In this document: one piece after another, positions 55,771 to 64,000 of the stretch
How the letters are laid out: the number at the start of each line of letters is the position of its first letter
How positions within the stretch are numbered: the first letter of the stretch is position 1
Source: Pleurotus djamor
Lineage: Eukaryota; Basidiomycota; Agaricomycetes; Agaricales; Pleurotaceae
DNA: 64,000 bases
Direction: 5' to 3'
Assembly: GCA_029747585.1 (NCBI GenBank)
Contig: JAPEVF010000174.1
Span: forward strand, 1 to 64,000
Notes under the pieces: generated by a model
What the model saw: only the letters and a program-made list of their open reading frames with translations
Database searches by the model: none
What the model was told of the DNA's origin: nothing
Program-made: the position numbers and the translations under genes

Positions 55771-58700
55771 TGGCGCCGAACCCGGTTGGGAACTAGTTTT
55801 ATTGACCAGGCGCGCTATATCTGAAAGACATCAGTTCAAGCACAAAAGTTCATGATGTCAAGGAAACCGTAGAACGACGAATATATAAGAAGAAGAAAGG
55901 AACATCGAACCAAGTAACCAGAGGGACGATAGGCAAAGACATGCGTAAATGAGGAGGGTCTGTCCATGTGGTAAAGAAAGTCCATGTCTAGATATATGTT
56001 GTTACGAATGACTGCTGACCAGGCCTACAAACGTCGCGGTTGCAAACAAGCATTTGTGTAGAGTATACTCTACGGAGTGGAAAAAGACCATGTCGAGAGT
56101 GGAAACAATACATTCCCTCATCTTCTCGAAATCGTGGTCGTCACATCGATTGCGCACGTCCGATCCCCGAGGAAACTTGAATTTGGATGGGTGCAAGCAG
56201 TGTTCTTCCATGAGTTGAGCTAAGACGCTAAGACACGGGGTCAACATGACATCCATGCGCGAAGGCAGGGATGAGGACGGTGTTGGCATTGAGCGCGAGG
56301 TAAAAACAGCAGAGGGCTTGGCTGAGGAGAGAGTAGCGGAAAGGAGGGAAGCCGTTGTGCATCAAGCATTTGACCGTTGAGACATTGACGGCTTTCCAAG
56401 GTAGGGTAGGAGGGTCTCTAGCTAGTAGCAAAGGTCCATGATGATTGGAATAGGATCTCCCCACATGGGTGATTTGAGCAGGAATGACTTTCATATGGAT
56501 TTGTGGGAGGTCGAAAGTTGAAGAAGGACGGCAGAAGCTGGGGATCGAAGGATTGGAATTTCGAGATCAGCTCTCCGTGTTCAAGCCTTTATTGAGGAGA
56601 ACGATGCTTCAGAGGGGGTAGGGGAGGAGAAGGAATGTATGGGGAGGCTTTGAGACGGTCTGTGTGTCGCTTGATTTCCTCGTCTATCACTTTGTCAAGG
56701 AGGCCGTGTGCGAGAATGTTCGTCTTGATGACCTAGATAGAGAATATGAGTATGTTGATGTGAAACATCCATAGCCATATCAATGCTCAGCCCCGTTAGC
56801 GTACCATGTCGCGGTCAACAGTAAAGCCTATTTTTCACTTTCCGAAGACAACACCGCGTCAAATGACTTCTCCTTCTTCAAGCACACCTTTGAATTTCAG
56901 AATTGCTCCCTCAGAGCGATCGGTCCGCCAGATACCGTAGTATAAAAGAGTTAGTGCCTCCTTACTGCCTCAGACTACTAGGATGTGGCCTGCGTCGGAA
57001 GACCACGAAGACTGGATATTTTATTCAAATGAGTAGGCTATCGTTCATTCCTTGAGAACTTTGTTATCAGCGTGACATACTGTGAAGCTTTGAAGGGACA
57101 ACTATATGTAATCTACCCGTTCCATCAAGATATGATCAGGGAAATCAAGGATTCTTCGTGGAGGAGATAAATGAAAATGGGAATTCGTGAGTTGAATACT
57201 CAACACAGTTCAGGAACACTTACATTAACATCTACGCGTCGAGTAGTCGAAGCTGCATACGCCCTGCGTTAGGGAGGATATGGCCGCTAATTGGGAACAT
57301 CAAGGCCTGCTAAGCCTGGCTAGCGTCCTCCTTCCCTCTCTTCAACCATGTCCCCCTTCCGCAACGCAGAGAGACGACAACGACAGGATGAAACATCCAT
57401 TTCCGTGACATTGGTCATTCTTGGTCTCAATCGCCACGGTGGCACGTGAAAGAAGTTGGCTCGGTGCAAATGTTGAAGCCTGCGAACCGAGTTGAATACC
57501 ACCACTAACGCCAGATCCCCATAGTACTCGACTACAGCAAAAGGGTAACGCCCATGGTCATTGGCATGTGGTACACGTCCAGAGTGATGGCTCGGAAGCA
57601 AATGAGGCGGGCATCCTTGTCGGTGTCGGTTTGGAGGTGAGTACGAAGGTCTCAGGCAACATCGAGAACGGCTGCGGCGCCGTAGTACGAGGAACGTTGT
57701 GAGCTGGCCCAATAGAGCAACGAAGCTGCGGAGGAAACGTGAGTGGAGACGTTGGCCTCAAGCTTGAGGCGCAGATTGACAAGTTGAATTGGTGCGCCAT
57801 GTCTTCCCCGTTTCTTGTCCATGCCCCACTTCCCCGTCCTGAAGCGGTACACGGACGTAATGTCGACTTCACGAGCGCAGGCGCAAGCAGAGGTAAGACA
57901 TGTCGACTGGGAACGGACGGGTAAGGATGAATGAACTTCGTCTCCCCTTCCGCAACTCCATCTTCGTTTTCCTCGGCATCAACACCAACCACCAGCACCA
58001 GCCATCAGACGCTCTCTTGGATCCTTGTGCAAGAGTCCAGGGGTAATGTCGAGGTCGAAGCTAAGCAAAAGGTCTACGGCTTTGCTTCGAGCTTGAACTC
58101 TATACTCCAGTCATCGGAGCCCGAAACGCGTGTGGAACCACTGACTGGCTCAAGCGTCGTAGTCGTCCTCGCCGAGTCGAAGATCCCAAACGTACTCCAG
58201 CACCTGTTCCTTCAACAGCTTCTTCGACCGATCCATCCGTCTTCTTTCCTCTCCCCCTCTATCGTCTCAGCTTCAATATCCCGACAGCGACAGCGACCTG
58301 GCATAGCCTCGAGTCCGTTCCCATCATGCAGTGACGGACGTAGTTCAAACGAATCTCTGTGTCGCTTCGATCGAGCCCATGTCCCTTCTGTTGGTCCTCG
58401 GGATGTAATGCATGGCTTCGGCACCGCTCCCAGAGATGGATGGAAGGGGAGATTCAGCCCGAGGGAATAGCTAAGAGCAAGGATTGAGAACAGGCCTTTC
58501 AAACGTTTGACTGGCCAACCAGCTGCGATAACCCTCACTCTACAACTTTTCCAAACTTCATATCCGTTCCTCCATCCTCTCAGCCTCCGCAACGCAGAGT
58601 AGCATAACGACCTGGGTAGATGTCCGAGTGGTGTCAATCCCTTAGTTTGTTGCGCAGGTAGTGGGCATAGCTGCGAAGAAGCCTGTCATGATCTCGTTCT

Positions 58701-58889
58701 CGAAAACCACGGATAAGATCCCAGGGACCATGACCCAATCACAGCAGAACATTGAACGTAGACAGCGCGCTATGTCATCATGCTTTTGGGCCGACGTCAG
58801 GTGCGGGACCGCTGCTCCGATGCTCAAAGTTGACATCGTGATGGAACAGTTGAGAAGACGACAGGAGCAAACAGGCGATGGCGACTAGG
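55771..58889. other. Unresolved region with weak frames
   Basis: Minus-strand frames at 56002-56494 (two overlapping, up to 95 codons), 57558-57998 and 58642-58836 show fairly protein-like stretches (for example LVNLRLKLEANVSTHVSSAASLLYW near 57700-57780), but I could not connect them into a gene or match a family. Decayed genes or multi-exon genes I failed to assemble are both possible. Confidence 0.3.
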
Positions 58890-59549
58890 TCATGAATGTG
58901 CGAAGATGTGGGAGGCGGTGGTACGTGTCTTGGTCTCGTGGATGAATGTGGAAGTGAAGGAGTAGAGAGTTCTTGTGGGTATCAGAGGCGATGGGGATGA
59001 TGCAAGCTTCGAGAACAACCACCGCTTTCCGTCGTTGGGGAAAAGGGCGACCGCGCTGGGGGTAACGCGATGAAACTTGGAGGGAGCCGCGAGGGGACGC
59101 GCTTCCCGCTTGTGAGGTTGGGTCTTCAGAGCTTCATGTGTGGTATCTTTCTCTGCGAAGCTTCCGAGTCTGACTGGAACCACAGTGAAGCCAATAGACG
59201 GGGCCCTTCGCCCTGAGTGCGAACGATGAAAGTGGCTGAGGGGGTTAGAACTCGAGGGAATTTGAGGCGGCTGATGCGGGGAGTGGGGCCATGAACGTCG
59301 AAGGCGAAGGTAGAGGTACGAAAGGTGCGTTGGGAGTGTACCGGCGTAAGCTTGATTCTTCATTTTATCCGATACCAGCACCACCCACCCATCCATCCAT
59401 CGGATCTCCAGAACCCACACGAAGTAGGAATACAGAGATGATCCGCGTGAACCTGGAGAGCTATGATAGCCAGGGATCCCTAACGTGGCACCGACGGTTT
59501 GACCAGGCGTGCTAGAGCCGGACCTGTGAGAGGCAATGATTCTGGACAA
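58890..59549 (-). CDS. Hypothetical protein, doubtful
   Basis: A 219-codon frame on the minus strand. The C-terminal part (APSIGFTVVPVRLGSFAEKD…FPNDGKRWLFSKLAS) looks protein-like, while the middle (about residues 40-85) looks like unspliced intron. No family was recognised, and no clear splice model was found. Confidence 0.25.
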   Translation of the reverse strand: MSRIIASHRSGSSTPGQTVGATLGIPGYHSSPGSRGSSLYSYFVWVLEIRWMDGWVVLVSDKMKNQAYAGTLPTHLSYLYLRLRRSWPHSPHQPPQIPSSSNPLSHFHRSHSGRRAPSIGFTVVPVRLGSFAEKDTTHEALKTQPHKREARPLAAPSKFHRVTPSAVALFPNDGKRWLFSKLASSPSPLIPTRTLYSFTSTFIHETKTRTTASHIFAHS

Positions 59550-60486
59550 CAGACGACGCGATGAACCAGGTGGCGTGGTCAGAGGAAGTGCGAGCGTTGA
59601 AGATTTTAGTTGAAGCTTGAAATTTCCGCATTAGAAATGTTTGAGTCGCGTCATGGGAAGACATACCTTGATCCTTGGTGCGTTACATAGCCCCTTCAGC
59701 AGCATCATGAACTCATCTCCGTCCGCATCAAAATTCCTCGCACCAGATCTAACGGGTTCTCTTGAGGTCTAAGCCGCACTCTCGGTAGAGTATAGTCCAT
59801 GCGAAATACCACCTTCGCGGACTCGAGGGCCGGTACCGAAGTGGAAGACTCTTCCATCGTAGCTTTTTCCTCACGACCGGGAGGCTTGCATCCACGAGAC
59901 GAGGTCGAGGTTTAACTGATAAACGNAAAAACGAATCGAGAAGAACGCCTCAAAGAGAATTTTTTCCTACAGCCACGATGCAACCCAGTCAAAAACCATT
60001 CTCTTTGTACCAGATCCTGGGCGAAATTGAGTCGATGGTACTGCGTAGGTACAGGTTAAGCGTTTGGACAATAGGTCGACGTGGAAACGTTGGACGTTGA
60101 GTCAAAGACTCAAAGTTGAGTCGAGGTTTGGTTCCATGCGAAGCCGAAGCCACAAATATGGGCGCTCCGTGTTAGGCGCCACCCCATAGGAGAACCTCCT
60201 TTTGTCTCCCTGAGACATTGACAGGCCGGAAAGACAACCAGGACGTTTCGTCAACTCAGACTTTACACTATGAGAGATGCCCGTGTGTAGAGCCATAATA
60301 TATCCAGCGTCTCCTATCACCGATTCCTCGGTCTCTCCAAAGTGGTAGAGTACTCTATATCCCGAATCCACCGGAAATCGGAGAACCGACTCTGATTCAA
60401 AAACGGTTTGAACTTCATCGGTTTCGCGAGTTACTGAAAGACACCAAGCCCTGAAGTTAGCCGTAAGACTGACAGAATACTCTCAA
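59550..60486. other. Intergenic
   Basis: One N at about 59926 and short frames only. The last part presumably contains the promoter of the glutathione transferase gene. Confidence 0.3.
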
Positions 60487-61442
60487 ATGGACGCGCCCCA
60501 GCTTACGCTCTACACCAACAAGGTATGCAAATCCTGATTTCCACGCTCCTTTCCCCTTTCCCCTCTTCTCCCCTTCCCCTTTCCTCTCCCTTTCTCTTTC
60601 TTCCCCTCTCTTCTCCTCCGCTCTGCTCTGCCACCATGACGTTTTCACTGAATATTGTGTTATAGGGTAGCCCTTTCGGGCATTACGTCGAAATCGCTCT
60701 CCGCGAATCCCACATCCCTTACACGCGCTACGAAGTTGATCTCTACGCCAAACCCCCTTGGTTCAAAACCATCAACCCGCTCGAGAAAGTCCCTGCGATC
60801 ACTTACGGACCACGTACACCCGCCGACCAGCCGCCTACTGAATCGTATAAACTCGCAGAGAGTATGGCGATCGTCGAGTTCATCAACGACATCGCGTCTG
60901 AGAGTGACAAGATCTTGCCTGGTGGTGCTGTGGAGAGGGGAAAGGCGCGGTTTTACATCAACGTCGTGATGACGACGATTCAACCTGTGTTTCTGGATTG
61001 TATGTTGCGGAAGGGAGCACCAGAGAGGATTTTACGGGAGATTGAAGCGTTTCAGAGGTTCTTACCTGACGTCGAAGTTGCGGATGACGAGGAGGAGGAG
61101 AAGGTAGTGGATGGAAGTGGGAAGTTTCTGATGGGAGACAAGTTCACACTCGCCGATGCCATCACTGCCGCGTGGTTAATCCGTATCGACGCTTTCCTCA
61201 GTCACGACATGGGATCCTTCCATAAAGGCGAAGGGGTTAAAGCCCATACGGAATTGAAGACATCCCCAAAGTTCGCGAAATATCGAGCGTATTTGGGGGC
61301 GGTGATGAAGAGGGAGTCTGTTAGTGAGACGTTCGATAAGGTGGGTACTCTCAATAAAACTTGATAAGTTGATATCGCTGAGATGTGTTATTAGGCCTTT
61401 CACCTGGAGAAGCTGGGATCGTATGCGGTGTCGTTGCGGTAG
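60487..61442 (+). CDS. Glutathione S-transferase
   Basis: Three exons (60487-60522, 60666-61340, 61395-61442) give 252 residues. The N-terminal thioredoxin-like fold is clear: LTLYTNK, GSPFGHYVEIALRESHIPYTRYEVDL, the cis-Pro region NPLEKVPAITYG and the glutathione-contact ESMAIVEFIND. The helical C-terminal domain includes LMGDKFTLADAITAAWLIRID, the usual N-cap Asp region. It would conjugate glutathione to electrophiles in the cytosol, in detoxification or redox defence. The catalytic Ser/Tyr/Cys position is not certain; the Ser of GSPFGHY at the exon 2 start is a candidate. Intron 1 contains a 74-base pure pyrimidine run (60546-60619). Confidence 0.88.
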
Positions 61443-62195
61443 GAGGATGGGCAGTGGGAGTGGAGGCTGTGAGAGGGGGAATAGGGTGAGCCCTACTCGA
61501 TATGTACGGAGGAAATACAATGTATGAATCAGAGCTGGATTGACGAGCAAGAGGCGGAGCCATGGTTCGCACCTAGAGTAGACTAGAGGACACTTCCTGT
61601 CGGATTCACGTCGCTCGTCTGTGTGTGAATAGACTTCAAATGATGGATGGGCAAGATCGACCTAGTCAGGGACGTTGTCTGAGGTCTCTGGTGTCATGAT
61701 TCTTTGGCGTCACTTCCTGCTGGGATGAGTGTAAATTTCGGGGGAGGCACCGCAAGTTACTCATGGTCTTTGACCGCTCTGTGTGGAATACTGATCACCC
61801 TAGAATCAACGGTGCGTAGTGAAAAGTTGGAATAGGAGCCCTGGGCTCGGAAAGCGGGTTATCTTGAGAGTCACTATAGGCGGCGAAATAGAATATTAGT
61901 CTTGTGCCACTCTAGAGTATTACCACAGTGAGTCCACGTAGCCGAATTTTGCAATTCGGATGGTGCAGGATGGTTGACGGGAACTTGTACATGCCTGTAA
62001 GCATTCATATATTCATATTCGAGGTCCTTCGTCGAGTTTGGCTGGGGTGAGTGTGAAGTGTGGAACGTGGAACAGTCAGGGTCGAGATGAACAATGGTGG
62101 TCGGAATCTAAATGTGGTAACTCAAGTTGGGCCACCACTCTTAGACGCCGTCCTCTCTCTCTCTCTCTATCCACAACGTTCGTTGGACCGCAAAA
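61443..62195. other. Intergenic
   Basis: No gene signal. It contains the F-box gene promoter and a short CT dinucleotide run near 62150. Confidence 0.3.
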
Positions 62196-63762
62196 ATGGT
62201 ATCCCTCCTCCTTCAACCTATCTTTATATTCATGCCTACTAACAATGCTCACTATCAGTGTCTGACGGCTCTAGACAAAGTTCCAGACGCGCCCGGCATC
62301 AGGCAACGCGATTGGACCACTGGCCATTCCTCTTCCAGTTATATCTCGCGTCTCCCAGACGAGATACTCTTGATGATCTTCCTATGCAGACGCGACGACG
62401 ATAGACTTGCCTGGCATAATGGTACTGCAATAAGATGGCTGCATGTCACCGCTGTCTGTGGTCGCTGGCGACGTATCTGCCTAGCCACACCCTCGTTGTG
62501 GTCGCACATTGACTTGGGATTCAACAAGAGAGCGAACAACTTCGCCGACGCACTTCTACAGCGATCGAAGACAGCACCTTTGACATTGAACGTCGCTCTC
62601 AACCCGACAAAGGAGGGGCAGACCGGGAAGAAATTCTTCTTGGATGTCATGTCGACTCGGACTGTCAGCCAGGTTCGACTTTTGATCCAAGCACTCGATA
62701 TCGCGACCATTTGCGATGTCCTAGACCGTCGTTCAAGCGTCTGCGCTCCGTATCTTCGCTCTCTCGCGTTTCGCGGAGGCAGGCACCCAGAGAGTCCCAC
62801 CGACTTCCTGTGGCCCGAAATGCCTGCCCTTCGGGAGCTGTTCATTGATTCGATCGCGTTGCCGTTGGAGTTACCTTGTCTTCAAAACCTCCAGTCTCTC
62901 CGCATAACCCTTCCATATCCCATCACAATGACCGCTGTCCAAGTGCTCGGAATCCTCCAAGCGGCTCCTCTCATCAAGGATGCCTTCCTCTACCATCTTT
63001 CTAGCGACGCCTCTGACGCCTCTGAAGCCCCTGCTATACGTGNATTTTCCCCGTGTTGAACTACCCCATCTCAAAAGCCTTGTTCTACTCCTCAATTCCT
63101 TCGAACCGTTGAGGTGCTTTGACCGTTTGACTTTCCCAAGTACAACCACCATTACCCTCTCGCTTTTGGATCGAAATTTCGTTGATGAAGAATCAATGGA
63201 ATCATCCATCCTCCCCAACTTCTTGAAATCCCTCTCCGCAACTGGCTTTAAATCTGCAAAGTTCAATTCCGCAGTACCCCGTCTCCGCGCCAAAACGATC
63301 GAATTGTCCGATAACTTACAATCATCTGCCCCTCGTTTAACGATTCATGAGTTGAACTTCGATCTTTTCCACCCTCTTATTCCTGCGCTCGGGTTGGAGC
63401 ATGTGACGTTTGACCGAGTCAACGACTGGGGTGATTCCATCCCCTACATCAATGATATCAAATCCCTCAGCCTCGTGGACTGCCGTCTTCGCATCTTGGA
63501 CACGCTCAAGCCTGCTGCAGAATCTGACGACTCATCGTTCCCGAATCTCGAGAAGCTGACTTTACATGGATACAAATTCAGCGGAGGNAAAAGGCAAGCT
63601 CGCGCGAAACGGAACGAACATCACAAGCTCTTGACCTTCTTGCAATCTCGAGCGGTTGCTGTGAGAATCGAAGGCGGATCCGCTACCACCGCGATTCAGA
63701 AATACTTATCGAAATTGGGCGAAAGGATTGAGTGGGTCGATGTGGACTTGGGCGGGAAGTAA
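62196..63762 (+). CDS. F-box protein, frame broken at one N
   Basis: Two overlapping frames join if the N at 63043 is read as an inserted base: the first ends EAPAIR and the second continues FPRVELPHLKSLVLLL, giving about 520 residues. The F-box is at about residues 48-110 (ISRLPDEILLMIF, then LHVTAVCGRWRRICLATPSLW), followed by leucine-rich strands to the end (VDVDLGGK, stop at 63762). A second N (63588) is in frame. GTATCC right after the first ATG and an AG just before TGTCTGACGG may bound a 63-base intron, so the first 20 residues may not be translated. Without the N this would be an ordinary intact Agaricomycetes F-box gene. Confidence 0.75.
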
Positions 63763-64000
63763 ACTGAAGGATGTATCGTGGTTCGCCAGCGAGGAAGGCA
63801 GGATTTGCTCTCCTAGAATCTATTAGTTTGAATCTTATGACTTTACAAATCTGTATCCTTTGTAACGACAATGTAACGACCACCATTTTAGAACCTTGAC
63901 TATAGCTCGAGCATGTCACAGTCTGCGTCGAACCAATTACTAAGGTCAATCGAAAAGGACGTTCAACAAGGTAACGAGGTATTCACTTCTCCAGGTTAGG
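63763..64000. other. 3' flank, window edge
   Basis: No gene signal before the window ends. Confidence 0.3.

Noticed and set aside
56216..56228. TGAGCTAAGACGC, a 13-base match to the 5' end of the tRNA-Phe gene
   Set aside because: Only the acceptor/D-arm start matches; no anticodon or T arm follows, so it is not a tRNA gene and may be chance.
58000..58090. Minus-strand LLHKDPRERLMAG, resembling a protein kinase C-lobe motif
   Set aside because: No other kinase motif (glycine loop, HRD, DFG) is nearby and the frame soon stops; most likely coincidence.
57931..58470. 179-codon plus-strand frame, Ser-rich
   Set aside because: No domain is recognisable; the composition suggests a shadow of the opposite strand.
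1..64000. CRISPR arrays, bacterial operons, ribosome-binding sites
   Set aside because: The window is eukaryotic; no regularly spaced repeats of that kind were seen.

Overview
The window looks like a piece of a basidiomycete (Agaricomycetes-type) nuclear genome in draft quality. The reasons are many short introns (about 50-110 bases, mostly GT...AG) inside small exons, several members of the mushroom-type F-box/leucine-rich family, PIF/Harbinger, Ty1/copia and Ty3/gypsy remnants of the kind common in mushroom genomes, and fungal housekeeping genes (aldolase, CCT2, TAD3, CAB2, bestrophin). No species is named because the sequence alone does not fix one. Scattered N characters and nearby one-base insertions show base-calling or assembly errors that break several reading frames.

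Layout. 1-10 kb: an intronless tRNA-Phe(GAA), then an F-box neighbourhood with three same-strand paralogues (one internally deleted, one full length, one cut off at an N-rich patch), two opposite-strand F-box/LRR-type genes and a decayed block of repeated exons. 10.5-11.7 kb: a broken Harbinger transposase. 11.7-22.6 kb: about 11 kb without a recognisable gene, rich in short TTAACG/GTTAACG words. 22.7-28 kb: two tandem pyridoxamine-phosphate-oxidase-like genes and a 14-exon bestrophin-type chloride channel gene. 30-35 kb: a conserved C2H2 zinc-finger protein gene, a palindromic MITE abutting a beheaded MFS transporter, a CxxC-rich protein and a five-exon gene for a small four-helix membrane protein. 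35.6-40.4 kb: a bHLH transcription factor, the C-terminal piece of a polytopic membrane protein (possibly a protein O-mannosyltransferase), class II fructose-bisphosphate aldolase, and a CCT2 gene that stops after about 115 codons.

40.4-51.9 kb is an AT-richer, CpG-poor island. Two 414-base inverted arms (40389-40802 and 48496-48909) bracket a copia fragment plus two apparently intact and divergently transcribed housekeeping genes, TAD3 (tRNA A34 deaminase subunit) and CAB2 (phosphopantothenate-cysteine ligase). A gypsy gag fragment follows. 52-64 kb returns to the earlier composition: a GDSL/CE16 esterase with a nonsense codon, an F-box-like LRR gene, a long weakly coding stretch, a glutathione S-transferase gene and an F-box gene whose frame is broken only at one N.

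There is no gene cluster with an obvious common pathway. The themes are F-box family expansion and decay, gene truncation at transposons or sequence-quality breaks, and the inverted-repeat-bounded island. All exon models were built by eye from splice signals, frame continuity and family resemblance; no alignment was run.
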